Origin: Rutidosis leptorrhynchoides | Lineage: Eukaryota; Streptophyta; Magnoliopsida; Asterales; Asteraceae | NCBI RefSeq assembly: GCF_046630445.1 | Contig: NC_092342.1 | Location: forward strand, 78,356,001 to 78,420,000 | Length of the DNA: 64,000 bases | Reading direction: 5' to 3' | Part shown: positions 23,156 through 34,655 of the stretch, piece after piece | Numbering within the stretch: position 1 is the stretch's first letter | Layout of the letters: each line of letters begins with the position of its first letter | Position numbers and translations under genes: made by a program | The notes under the pieces: generated by a model | Told to the model about the DNA's origin: nothing | The model's database searches: none | Seen by the model: only the letters and a program-made list of their open reading frames with translations

Positions 23156-23327
23156 ATATACATATAATTGTTCGCGAATTGTCAAGAACAACCAAAAGGT
23201 ATTTGAATATATGAAAGTAGTTCAAAAATTTTGAGATTCAGTTTTACAGACTTTGCTTATCGTGTCGGAAATGTTAATCATACAAAGATTAAATTTAAAT
23301 TTGGTCAAAAATTTCCGGGTCATCACA
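20623..23327 (-). repeat. 5' LTR of element B (2705 bp)
   Basis: Bounded by TGTGACGATCGC and GGGTCATCACA. Contains AAGGTGAGT (sense, 21,459-21,467), (TAA)n at 22,311-22,398, palindromes at 22,482-22,532, and a TA-repeat at about 23,088-23,160 that is much longer than in the other LTR copy (9578-9598). Confidence 0.92.
22453..22532 (-). promoter_or_regulatory. Core promoter of LTR B: TATA box with palindrome doublet
   Basis: Sense order: GGCCATGCGATCGCATGGCC (22,513-22,532), spacer with TTTGTGCTTC, CCCATGCGATCGCATGGG (22,482-22,499), about 20 bp, then the TATA candidate CTATAAATT (22,453-22,461). The same module, spacer word included, occurs in the LTR of element D. Confidence 0.72.
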
Positions 23328-23683
23328 CCTCATTTGCATGAAATCAGACTATAATTATAAATTCATGAGGGTGATTAGTGTAGAAAAGTGATTAAAAATA
23401 CTCAGTTTAGAATTGCAAAGCTCGAATGATAGATGGCGTGCCTCATCGTTCATTACTTTTGTTATTTTATCACACATGTTTTTCTTCAAAAATAGTTGCT
23501 TTTCTGAATTGTTTGCTAATCTTGGAAAATGCGTCTTTTACCCTAATTTATCATGCATTTTTATTAACGAGTTATGCACTAACCCGAACCCCTAATTTAA
23601 CGTTAAGTGGGGTTAGACTTCCCCACACTTAGCTGACGACATGTGAAGTCGGTAGATAAAGTTCTACGAATTAAAATAGTGAG

Positions 23684-24743
23684 CTAGTTATTTACATCTC
23701 GGGTGGTGTATAATATATCAATGGGTTTAAAGTTTAGACTCACCCGATCGTCACTACTTAATTCTTTTTCAAGTGTAGCTTTTAATAAATGGATATGTTT
23801 CTCTTCTGGTTCTTGGTCAAATGGATCGTTATACACCGACATACATACTTCTATAGGGTGGACAATTCCTAACATTTCCTTTCGTTCATTTTCGGGATCA
23901 AAGGTTTCACTTCTATTACCCAATTGGGTGAAATCCGAGGTGTCATTATCTATTACAGCTCGTAGTTCATCTTCGGTAGATGACTCGTCTATTGAGAATA
24001 TTAGGTTGGAAGATTGTGGAATGGTAAATTTCGGGATTGAAGCCAATTCTTCTTCATTAACGTTCCTTATCGGTCCCACCACTTTGGTCTCGGGGGTAAA
24101 ATTTTTAACGTTATCGTTTTTCCAAGAGTACCAATTTGTCACCCTTACTTCTTCTTCATTCATTGATGGATCGGTGATTTTGTCAGTTGAGGCTAATGTG
24201 TCGGTATGTTGTGAAATTGGTAAAACTGAATAAAAAGTATCATCGGGATAATTGGTGATTTCGGAGCTCTCGAATTCATCAAAATTCGATGATATGAGAT
24301 CTTCTTGCACAATACTCCTCAGATCAACAGGTGTGTAGTCTGATAGAGTTTCAGCTTGACTATTTGCAAACTCTCTTATCTGTTCATTTTGAGCGTCAAA
24401 TTCTTCGAGTTTGATTTTCATATAATTTAAAAAAAATTCAGACACATAATATTCCTCGTCCTCTGGTTGTTGAGTTTGGATATATTCTTGGGAATAATCC
24501 CAATTTAAATTGTATTCCTCATAATCATTCCACTCAGGTTCCATGGGTGCATAATTTTCCATAGGAACGTAATAATAACATTCCCATGTTGAATGATAAT
24601 CTCCACAGATTTCACAACCAGTTATTGTTTCGTTATTCGTGATCCAAGATTGACCGAACAAATTTTCATCAACACTGAGAGTATTGATTTAATTGATTTT
24701 GCATGTCAGAAAGAATTTCCAAAATATTTTTGATATTTTCCAT
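23684..24743 (-). pseudogene. Gag-like CCHC protein of element D
   Basis: Main frame 23,684-24,661 (325 codons, starting MFGQSWITNN) with a zinc knuckle of spacing CX2CX3HX4C (Cys16, Cys19, His23, Cys28: CEICGDYHSTWEC). The rest is very acidic (Glu/Asp/Ser-rich) with no capsid, protease or RT motif. An upstream start, MENIKNILEILSDMQ at 24,743, is in another frame and joins only through a one-base shift near 24,680. The ORF occupies the position held by gag in element E but is not the same protein. Role unknown; RNA binding is the only supported inference. Confidence 0.6.
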
Positions 24744-25908
24744 AATACGCTTGTTACTAAATTTTAGCTACAATGTGGTGCATTTACTAATTATCCTATT
24801 AGTTAAAAAAAATAAAAACTATATAAGTTATCAAATTAATAGACTTTTCTGCTTTTGCCCACGTTTCGAATAGCCAATAGATGCAGCAGGTAGCCAGGAC
24901 CCTTTAAATCGGTAGTCCACAACTCGCCACTAACAAATCCAACTATTACTACGAACCAGAAAATTGGCGTCTATTAATTTAATCGGTTGCAATAATTTTT
25001 TCGTCAAAATTTAAAGAAAATAAAGAAAATTCTATGTCCTAAAAACTATAGTCGAAAAATGAAAAAAAAAACACGCCGAAAAATAAGAGTCGGAAAACAA
25101 TAAGTCGAAAAATAATAATAAGAAAGTAAAGCGTAGAAACTTAAAAGTCTAAAAACTAAAAATTAAAACTTACGTCTAAATGTATTAAAGCTTAAAGGAA
25201 TTCTAAATCCAAAACGGCAATAACTAAAAAAAAAAAAAACACTAAAATTTATAAACTGCGTCGCAAAATTATAAAGCGCCTAAATCTTAATCTAAAGAAA
25301 AAGCACTTAAGAGATTTTACGGCAAAGCTTAAAAATCTAGGAATCTAAAATTAACTACGGCAAAACTAATCTTAAAACTAATTACTACGAACGATAATTA
25401 TAAAGACTACGTACTAAATAATAAAAAGATACAAATTATAAAAGGATATAATCTAAAAATGATAAACATAAAATGTTATATAAAAATATTATTTTTATAT
25501 TATTAGTATATAAAAATATTAATCTATATAATTTATAACAATTAATTAAACTTAAAATTACAAATTATATTAAAACTATACTTAAATATATTAATTAATA
25601 AAACCCTAATTAGGTTAAATATTAATAATAATAAATAATAAAACCCTACTCCGTATTAAATGCGTACTAGGATCAGGTCTACCACAGCAAGACATGCGAA
25701 CGCATGAATTTTAGTGGTTCTGGCCATGCGATTGCATGGTCGAGTAGTCCAGGAAACAATTGGGCTTCGGCTTCTGTTCGGCCCAAATCTTTTCTATTTT
25801 GTTTTCTGATTTATATTTATAGGAAATATTTATATAAAATATAATAAACTTATATTTTAAAAACTTAAAAATAAAAATAAATTTATAAACTAAATATTAA
25901 AAATATAA

Positions 25909-25976
<68 letters not shown>

Positions 25977-26050
25977 TAAAAAAATTATATTTTTACAAAA
26001 TAGATTAAAACTTATATATTTTTTTGTATAGCGTTTCGCTTTTGGCTCTC
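24744..26050 (-). other. Element D leader
   Basis: Non-coding, A/T-run-rich, homologous to the leader of element E (shared words TTTTCTGGTTCGTAGTAATA and CTATTCGAAACGTGGGCAAAA). Holds a degenerate copy of the palindrome pair at about 25,694-25,738 (ATGCGAACGCAT and CCATGCGATTGCATGG) and a (TA)n block at about 25,913-25,971. Confidence 0.6.
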
Positions 26051-26064
26051 AGGCAGCGGCGCCA
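26051..26064 (-). other. Primer binding site of element D (tRNA-Asp type)
   Basis: Sense TGGCGCCGCTGCCT, the type used by Athila/Tat elements. It lies a few bases inside the LTR end at 26,071. It diverges from E after 13 bases. Confidence 0.75.
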
Positions 26065-26070
26065 AAAACT

Positions 26071-27267
26071 TGATGTGTGCGAGGTGAGTTGTACGAAATA
26101 TTATTATTTTTAATACGAAATACGATACAATTTCACAAGTTTTAATTATTTATATAGATGTGATATACCTAAACCTTGCTACAACACTTATAGGCAGTGT
26201 ACCTAATCATAGAGTAGTGTAGTTTTTAGTAAGTCCGGTTCGTTCCACAGGGAGCTAGTGATTACGTACTATATTTTTAACAACTATATTTATATAAAAT
26301 ATATATAATTATATATAGTAATAATATATAAAAGGGGGATTTACCGTTTAATGACCGGTCTGTCGATTTTATATTTTAAGTCAAGCGTAAAGTAAATGAC
26401 AATATTTAAATAACGATAAAATAACTAACAATAATAAAAATGACAATAAATAAAAGTACGAGGAAATATAAAATAAAATAATTATGCTTATATAAACTTC
26501 CGTAAACATGATGTTTGACGTTTTAATTTTAATTTATTACCTTGGGTTTATTGTCCTTTGTCCTGGTTTATTTGAAACCTATCTGGTTTTTGCCCATAAT
26601 AGTCCATCGGTCATAATTATAAAATGCTCGTCAAATTAACCTTATTTTCGAAGTCAAATATTCTAAATAATTGGGGACTTAAACTTTAAAAAGGTCTTAA
26701 TACTTTGTTAATGATTACGCCAGGTTATCGACTGCATGTAATCCAAGGTTTTAATACTTTGTTAACAATTACACCAATTACCCTTGAATGTAATCCACCC
26801 ATGTTTTAATGAGTCCATTGCCTATTAATCCATCCCCGTGTCCGATCAAATGAACAATTATTCGTATTTATAAATATCCCGCTCACCGTACCCAGTCAAG
26901 CGTATGTGGTTATATATAAATACGTCAAATTATAAATCTCTATATTAAATTAACGAGATATCATTTAGTTAATATAAAGCCAATTAATAGCCAATAGTCC
27001 AATTTTCACAAGTGTCGGTCTTTTGTCCAAACCACAATTATGGTCCAAAGCCCAATAACCCCGTCTTTAATATTTAGTCCAACATCACAATTACTTCGGC
27101 TTAAACAAGCATAATAATAACTTAAATATGATACATAATTAAAAAGGGAGAATTTATCTTACAGTGATTATTTATCGCGTAGTGTTATAGGGACAAAGTT
27201 CCGACTTTAAAACCCGTAAAATAACTTTTACATTACCCAAACTAATCTAATATAAAACTAAACTATT

Positions 27268-27351
<84 letters not shown>

Positions 27352-27572
27352 TATACAGAGGGAGATAGATATATGATATGGTACACTGAACTCGAGCAGA
27401 TTTCGTGGCTATTTATAGAGTTGGCCTGATTTTGAGAGCCATGCGATCGCATGGTTTTTGTGCTTCCTGGCCATGCGATCGCATGGACAACCTGTCCAGC
27501 AGCCATTGCTTTGTTTGCTAGCTTGTCGACGTTTTATTTTAATATATAATATAATATATATATAATTTTATA

Positions 27573-27625
<53 letters not shown>

Positions 27626-28011
27626 CTTATGTAATTTTAGGTCCGTTGACTCGCGCGTTGATGCTCGGTTTATGTCTCGGTTCAGGATTTTGAACGTCTT
27701 TTCGTACGCTTTAATATCTTGTACTTTATGTTTTGCAACTTGTAATTTGCACAAAAAATTATTTTCCTTAACTCCCAAAATCCGCGCAAGTCTTTAACCC
27801 ACTTTTAGTGGCACTTTTGAGTGCACTATGGCTTTAGTGGCACTTTTCCAGCTTTAGTGGCACTTTTTCTTCAATTCTTTAATCTTCGTACTTCGTCTTC
27901 ACATTTATTTATTTAAACGATTACAACTTAAAAATAGAATAATTACAACTAAAAACTTTACATATTGGGATGATATTGCGACTAAATATATGTTCATTTG
28001 GAGCACTATCA
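26071..28011 (-). repeat. 5' LTR of element D (1941 bp)
   Basis: Starts TGATGTGTGCGAGG and ends GGAGCACTATCA on the plus strand; on the sense strand it begins TGATAGTGCTCC, similar to TGATAAGGCT of E. Contains long (TA)n runs (27,268-27,345 and 27,577-27,620) and three GTGCCACTAAA repeats near 27,809-27,860. Confidence 0.82.
27409..27486 (-). promoter_or_regulatory. Core promoter of LTR D: TATA box with CCATGCGATCGCATGG doublet
   Basis: Palindromes at 27,471-27,486 and 27,439-27,454 are separated by a spacer with TTTGTGCTTC. The TATA box CTCTATAAATAG is at 27,409-27,420, 18 bp further on. Same arrangement as in LTR B although the elements belong to different lineages. Confidence 0.72.
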
Positions 28012-28255
28012 ATGTATTCCAATCTTCAAAAAGTAGGTTTTCTACATTGGATTCAGCTTTTAGCGCCTGTACTAGAAGGGAATTGGGTATCCCACTTTGA
28101 AAAATTTAAATGGACTTGAATCCCACACCAATAGTCGACTTGTGCACTAATTCCCTGGCTAGTCATTTGGTTAAGTGATCGGCCAAATTTTGTTGTGACC
28201 TCACAAAATCAATAGAAATCACTCCATTGGCGATTAACTCAAAAGTCATGCTATG
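28012..28255 (-). pseudogene. Ty1/copia pol, C-terminal end (remnant)
   Basis: Minus-strand text resembling the end of copia RNase H: a GVISIDFV-type start, then DHLTK- and GIQVHL-like words, with substitutions and stops. It is the continuation of the copia pol at 29,160-30,717, interrupted by solo LTR H, and bordered on the other side by element D. Confidence 0.65.
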
Positions 28256-28787
28256 TGTAACACCTACCTGTCTAGAATTTTCATTATACATTTGATTATA
28301 TGTAACGATACTCATGCTCACATATCTCGCACATTCTCATTACACGTGGCTAGCACGTGCTTAACATGTGCCTTGCCAGTCAGTTCCTTTAAAAAAACAA
28401 GTAAGATGCCTGCGCTGGTAAACATTGTAGCTTGCAGCATTCGTTAAGGCGCTACTCGATCCAATGGTATACAAATGCACCCAGATACTGGCGCAGCTGT
28501 ATTTCGCCACACAAACACATCATGTTAGTAAAGGACAACACAAATGTTCGTGCATGATCTCGACATAGTATAGCTGGCAGGTAATGGTGCAGGGTGCACG
28601 ACAATTGATAGACAACTGTCGGATCGCGCCAGGGACCACCTACACTTTATCAGCTTTATTTACCAAATAGTACAAACCGATAAAAAGGATGCCCCCTATG
28701 TCCTATTACGTGGCACTAAAGGACAAAGAGGCTCAGCTATAAGTAGGGCACCAAACCCTAGACAAGCATCACATCTACACACACATC

Positions 28788-28822
<35 letters not shown>

Positions 28823-29154
28823 TCATACAAGGTGTTACTCCCTAACAACCCGCCAGACCGGAATCACCAAGTAGTTTACCCGACTTACCGGAATATCTAA
28901 CAGCTCATAAGCTTCGTACGGCAACAGGTAATGTTCCTTGAACAATAAAGTCTAGTGATCATTTGAGCCATTATTTACCAGTTAGCCCAACGATGGTGGG
29001 TGTACGTTTAACCACCCCTTCTGAGATCATCATCTCGTATGGGGGTTATTCACGGTAATTCAGGCCGGAGAGTTAAACTCGATTGACCCTTAAATCCCCA
29101 ATCTTTATTGATCAGCATGGACTGAACCCCTTGGATCTAATCTATGCTTGATCA
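28256..29154 (+). repeat. Solo LTR H in copia pol
   Basis: TGTAACACCTACC to ..GCTTGATCA, 899 bp, with flanks CTATG (28,251-28,255) and ATATG (29,155-29,159), a TSD with one mismatch. It interrupts copia RNase H. A plus-strand TATA box, CTATAAGTA (28,737-28,745), supports an LTR in plus orientation. A (CA)n run lies at 28,791-28,819. No internal genes. Confidence 0.6.
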
Positions 29155-29159
29155 ATATG

Positions 29160-30717
29160 CCTTAGTCAAAGTAGAAGCACTATCCCAATGAATACAAATA
29201 GGAGAGATAGGCTTTCGCCACAGTAGAATCTCATAGATTAAATTCCCTAACTATTCAGCTTCATTACCAGCCACTGCCAAGGCTACAAATTCAGATTTCG
29301 TGGTTGATTTCATGAAACAATTTTATTTCTTCGATGCCCATGAAATCTGTCCTCCTCTAAGAAGGAATATCCAACCTGGCGTAGATGAATGATCTTGGAC
29401 GTTAATAATCCATCTCGTATTCGAATATCATTCTATAATCAAACGAAAGCCAGCCTATGTGATACCATAGTCCATGGTTTACTTTAAATAGTTGAATAAT
29501 CTTTTCATGGCATACCAGTGGTGAGCAAATCTACTCAGTTTTCCCACTGCATAAGCAATATCTGGTATTGCTTGAGGAGTTGCGACACAGCTTTACTCGT
29601 ATTAGGCATAAGCTTCACATTTAGATCAATGGGAGTATTAACAGGGGAGTATTTTTCACGTTTGAATTTCTTCAAGATTTTCTCAATATAGTGAGATTGT
29701 GTGATTGTGATACCTTTTTCATCAATTTTAATCCTTATACCAAGGATCACATCAGCCATTACCATATCATTCATTGAAAACTTTCATGACAAAAACTGTT
29801 CTGTTTTATCAACTTGATCTTGATCGCTGTCAAAGATCAACATGTCATCAACGTATAAGAAAATGATCACTCATTTCCCTTGTTATGAAATTTACTATAC
29901 ACACATTTGTCTGGTTGATTTAACTTAAAGTCATGAGACAATACCACTTCATCAAACTTTTGTTATCATTGTTTAAGTGCTTGTTTAAGTCCATACAATG
30001 ACTTAATCAATTTCTACACCTTAGTCGCTTGCATGGCATTACAATCCTTCAGGTTGTTTCATGTATACCCCTTTTCCAAATCACCATTAAGAAAGGTTGT
30101 TTTCACATCCATTTGGTGAATCATTAGATTATAAGTTGATGCAAGTGCAATCAACAATCTAGTAGTGGTAATACGAGCAACAGTGCATACGTATCAAAAT
30201 TATCTATGCCTTCCTTTTGTCTAAATCCTTAGATGACCAGTCGAGCTTTAAATTTATCAATCATCCCATCAACCTTCATCTCACTTTTCAGGATTCATTT
30301 GTTGCTCAATGTTTTACACCCCAGTGGAAAGTTAACTAAAACTCAAGTGTTATTTTTCATAATAGAATCCATCTTATCACTGACAGCTTCATTCCAAAAA
30401 GCAACATCACGAGATCTCATAGCTTCTAACCTAGGCTCTAGAATCTTCCTCCATATTATGACAATAATAAAGTTGAGATTGAACACAATCTCTAGATCCT
30501 TCAACTAGATATAATTTGATTTAGGAGTTCTAGTTCTACTCCCTTTACGAGGTTTGGGTATTTCACTGGGAATTTCATCCAATTGAGCTCCTTGGAAGGT
30601 TTCTTTTGAAATAGGTAACACGTCCTTTGGTATATGTATTGATGTAAACAGAAATTTGTCAAAAATAGCTTATCTAGACTCTATCACAGTGTTTACCTAA
30701 ACCGAGTCATTATTTTC
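29160..30717 (-). pseudogene. Ty1/copia reverse transcriptase and RNase H (remnant)
   Basis: Degenerate minus-strand pol with many stops. Recognisable pieces in order: KFKARLVI and RQKEGIDNFDTYA (RT start, near 30,250-30,180); a VEID-type stretch leading to the KSLYGLKQ region (about 30,000); MLIFDSDQ (about 29,830); ADVILGIRIKIDEKGITITQ then SHYIEKILKKF (29,780-29,660); and HWDSASTLTKAY (about 29,190). The order is that of copia RT-RNase H. Old and non-functional; it is the host for later insertions. Confidence 0.82.
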
Positions 30718-30722
30718 AATAA

Positions 30723-32784
30723 TGTAACACTCCAAATAACTAAGGTAATATTTTATGTAATTTAAAATTGATATATATTATTGGCATTATTTTGTATAAT
30801 AAAAATGGATAACATTTAAGATTTGTTAGTTAAGTTAAAAAAGGACTAGAGATGCAAAGTTAGTTTAAGGACCTCCCATACTATGGTTTTGGTGGGGAGG
30901 GTAGAAAGTACAATTATTGCAAAGATAATTGAATTAAAATTTGTTAAAAGGCTGAAAATAACCATCAGATGCAAAAAAACTCAGAAATTAGTGTGTGTTG
31001 TGTGTGTGTGTCGACTAGCCCCAAGAAGGGAGGAGAAAATCCTAAATTGGAAGATTTAAGTGCATGCAAGTGAAAATTCAAGTAGTTTAGAGTGCCTTAA
31101 TCATTATAGCAAGTTGCAAATCTTCAATTCCTTCTTCATTTGAGCACAATTAGGGTTCTTAAACTCTAAGAATAAGGTATGAACTTCTAACTTGAATTGT
31201 CACAAAATTGGTTGTATTTTATGAGAAGAATAACTTAATAAGTTGTTATGAGTTGTGAATTGTGCATAATGCGAGTATTAAATGAATTCAAGTGATGTTT
31301 AGGTGCAAGTTCATGTATGATATTGTTACAAGTAATGATGTTTTGATATATGATGATTTTAAGGTTGCTAGTAATTAAAATGGGTTTATGCACACCAAGT
31401 GTTTGATGAAATGCTTGAGAGAATGATAAGTCCATGTTTGTAAGAGTTAACTAGAGAAATTGTGTATTTAGGAAAATGATGTTTGTATGATAATGTTTGT
31501 TATAATGAAAAAGTGAAAAGAAGAGTTAAGAATTTTAAGTATATGAATGTTCATGTGAATGATGAGGTAAAAAGGGGATTAAGAAAGATTAAGTTCAAAT
31601 GCGTAAGTATATGAAAGTGTTGTAAGCATTTGAAAGATGTAAATTCGCTTGAATTATGTTAATAACGAGATTAGCTCATGTATAGGTGCTAATCAAGACA
31701 AAGGAACTTCAAGCGACCAAGGAATCTCATTTAACCAAGGTGAGTTTATAGGGGGTAAATTAGGCGGGTCAAGAGTGGCTTAGTGTTCCCGTATTGCATC
31801 CGTGCAAGAGGGCGACGACTAAGTGCACTAGTAAGTTAGCTTAGATAGAATTATTAGGCATGCCTAATAATTGTATCTATGGGTGATGATTAGCTTAGGC
31901 AAGGGTATTAAGCTTGCTTAATGATCTTGTATATGGTATGACTTAGCTTAGACACCTTGGGTGCCTATGTATATATGTGATGTAATTGAGGTTAGCTTAG
32001 GCATATATGTATGCCTATGGTCATGTTTAGCTTAGACACAATTACTAGGTTGACCTTAGTAAGTTGTGTCTATGGTAAGAAGTAGAATCGGATCTGATAG
32101 TAAGTAAGCAACCTTCGGGTTGAAAAGGTTAAGTGATGCATTGTTTATGATTAACGATATACGTTCTTTTATTCGCCTATAACTCACTAAGCATGAAAGC
32201 TTACCCCTTTGTTATGTTTATGTTTTAATAGGATCGAAGGGACACCGTGAAGGTAAGGAGCCTATTTGAGGATAGCGGAGCATTGGTTATATAGTAAGTT
32301 GTAGTGCAAGTCCCTATTTTGAATCTAGCTCTATTGATACCGCTTATCGACGCTAAGACTTTTGTACTCATAAATTATGTTTCTCATGAAATTTGTGACC
32401 AAATGTTATGTTAAGATGTGTAAACGTATCTTTCATGACCAAATGATTTTTGTAATGTTTAATGATGTAAGAAACTATTTTAACTAAGTTTGTTTATGTA
32501 CTATGTTGTTAAAATGGTGTTGGTTGAGGAAGAAATGGTGAATTTGTGATTTTTAAAGCAAGTTAAAGTTCAGTACCAGCGACAGCACAGGGCCGCGCCG
32601 CGACCCCATTCGCCGCGCCGTGCCTATTGGCGTATTCTGGTGACAGGAGAGCTGTAAAACTGATCTGAAATCTTTTGACTGGCTGCACCGCGCCCAGTCT
32701 AGCCGCGTCGCGGCTTATAGCTGGGCTAGGTGGTCACCTTTCTTTAAAAAAAAAAAAAAAAAATTATCGTTAAAGGGCGTTAAA
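30723..32784 (+). repeat. Solo LTR I in copia pol
   Basis: TGTAACACTCC.. to ..GGGCGTTAAA (probably a mutated TTACA end), flanked by AATAA at 30,718-30,722 and 32,785-32,789. Copia coding sequence continues across the insertion (..YRFYVI, then IENNDSV..). Contains AAGGTGAGT (31,737-31,745), a dyad array (31,838-32,078) and paired GC-rich motifs (32,590-32,717). No internal region remains. Confidence 0.78.
31838..32078 (+). repeat. Array of stem-loop units in LTR I
   Basis: Five to six units, each starting TTAGCTTAG and ending near CTATGG, with different dyads inside: a perfect 24-bp palindrome at 31,849-31,872, ATTAAGC/GCTTAAT, TAGGCATA/TATGCCTA, and TAGACACAA.. paired with ..TTGTGTCTA. The stems vary while the flanks are kept. 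Confidence 0.7.
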
Positions 32785-32789
32785 AATAA

Positions 32790-33059
32790 CATAGAACCTA
32801 TAGGCCTCAAAATGCTCGGCATATCTAATGAAGATGCAATCAATACCTTTCTCACCCAGTGTTTTTCTTTTGGGTTCCGGAAGTCTCACGACTGCCCGAC
32901 GTCCCAAAACACATAAGTAATGAAAGTTGGTTCGTCTCTTATACCAAAGTTCATAAGGTGTGGTTTTCCCTTTCTTGTTGGAAACTCAATTCAAAAGATA
33001 ACAAGCCGTCAACATGGCTTCCCCCCAAAACCCTTCACTCAAACCCGAATACGACAACA
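32790..33059 (-). pseudogene. Ty1/copia integrase C-terminal part (remnant)
   Basis: Minus-strand words MLSYSGLSEGF, then KGKTTPYELWYKRRTN, RRAVVRLPEPKRKTLGEKG and IDCIFIRYAEH followed by YRFYVI form the copia integrase-to-RT region with few changes. It joins in order with 29,160-30,717 across solo LTR I. One or two frame changes are present. Confidence 0.8.
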
Positions 33060-33400
33060 TGTAATTAACCATTTTAATCGAATCCAAAATGGTACAACAA
33101 AATTCAACAACATAAAGGTATTGATTGTATTACATATTGTCCTATTCCCTTCACTTAAAACCCTTCACTCAAACTCGAAACTCGATTCAAAAGCTACACC
33201 ATTTTGTTGTCGAGTATAAAGATTCGCGGTTCGATGAATTACACCTATCTATTGGAAAGCAATAACACAAGCCACCCGTCTAATCGCATCCGAAAGCAAT
33301 CCACATACAAGTAAGCCAATCACCTAGCTTACCTTTCCTTTAATCCACATGAACCTATAAAAGATTCAACAACATAAAGGTTAAGTTAACACTTAGTGAG

Positions 33401-33575
<175 letters not shown>

Positions 33576-33962
33576 CAGGTTCAAACTAGAACCACAAAAA
33601 AGGCGAGAACTGCGAAAACCATTAAATTACGTGATTTATATGCATTTATATTCAACAAATTACATATAACTGTTATCTGACGTTCATATCATTGGAAAAC
33701 AAATGTTCACAACCACAAATTACGTGTTCAATTGTGAATTATATGAAATGTTCGCATGTTTACAAAAACATCTGCGCATGTAAACGCGAAATTATATATT
33801 TGATTATATAGTTAAATTATAGGTTTTTTCAAAAAAAAATTGTTCAATCTTACTCTCCATCAACATTTATATGTGATTCAATTTATTCACATGTGAAAAT
33901 CCTTGTAATTTAATAGTTCCCGCAGTTATCGCCATATTTTTGGTTCTCGTTTGAACTTTTGA

Positions 33963-34037
<75 letters not shown>

Positions 34038-34054
34038 TGATTGGCTTACATGTG

Positions 34055-34100
<46 letters not shown>
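33963..34100. repeat. (TA)n(TG)n..(TA)n(CA)n microsatellite
   Basis: TA then TG repeats (33,963-34,028), a short unique piece, then TA then CA repeats to 34,100. The two halves are roughly inverted copies, so this block could form a large hairpin. Confidence 0.92.
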
Positions 34101-34102
<2 letters not shown>

Positions 34103-34204
34103 CAAACACACTCGGACAAACTAAGGCATCCTTGATACCATTCGAGTTCCTTTTACATTTGAGATGTAAGTACACTGCAATTAACACCTCGAGTGTTAAC
34201 CGCA

Positions 34205-34655
34205 TACTCTAGCGTGTCCCGGAACACAACTAGAGCCACCACAAATTATACTCTAGTGTGAGATCAACGCACTAGGGCCACCACAAATTATACTCTAGTG
34301 TGCCTCGACACACTAGAACCACCAGGAATTATACTCTAGTGTGGCTTGACTCATTAGAGCACCATAAATTATACTCTAGTATGCAACGACACACTAGAGC
34401 CACTACCAATAATACATCTAGTGTGCATCGACACACTAGAGCCACCACAAATTATACATCAAGTGTGCCTCGACACGCTAGGGACACCACGAATTTTATT
34501 CTATTGTGTCTCGACACACTAGAGCCACCACGAATTAAACTCTAGTGTGTGCCTCAACATATTAAAGCCACCACAAATTATACTGTTGTGTGCCTCGACA
34601 CGCTAGATACACCACAAATTTTATTCTATTGTGTATCTACACACTAGAGACGCTA
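34205..34655 (-). repeat. Array of about 11 stem-loop units in LTR J
   Basis: Unit of about 41-44 bases: CTCTAGTGTG, a CCTCGA-like loop, CACACTAGAG, then CCACCACAAATTATA. The best units are perfect 10-bp stems; others carry changes, some of them on both arms. Confidence 0.85.

Larger units (their letters stand above)
7659..23327 (-). mobile_element. Element B: Ty3/gypsy-like LTR element lacking pol, hosting A and C
   Basis: Minus-strand element with a complete 5' LTR (20,623-23,327), an initiator-Met PBS and an internal region of about 3.8 kb once C is removed. Part of its 3' LTR (7659-9764) is in the window; the rest lies beyond A. Only a gag N-terminus (12,784-13,230) is recognisable. No protease, RT or integrase is visible, so it depends on another element. 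B is inserted in element D: D sequence starts directly at 23,328. Confidence 0.85.
23328..28011 (-). mobile_element. Element D: Athila/Tat-like non-autonomous LTR element, 5' part
   Basis: Minus-strand element: 5' LTR 26,071-28,011, a TGGCGCCGCTGCC-type PBS, a leader, one CCHC-containing ORF and 3' non-coding sequence that stops at 23,328 where B is inserted. Its leader and 3' sequence match element E. For example, 23,328-23,395 is the reverse complement of E near 59,500-59,567, with small differences. The 3' LTR lies outside the window beyond B. It is inserted in the copia remnant: copia C-terminal coding sequence begins right after 28,011. Confidence 0.82.

Noticed and set aside
34205-34655. 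CRISPR-like repeat array
   Set aside because: Regular dyad repeats in plant LTR DNA without unique spacers of constant length and without cas genes; this is a tandem stem-loop array in an LTR.
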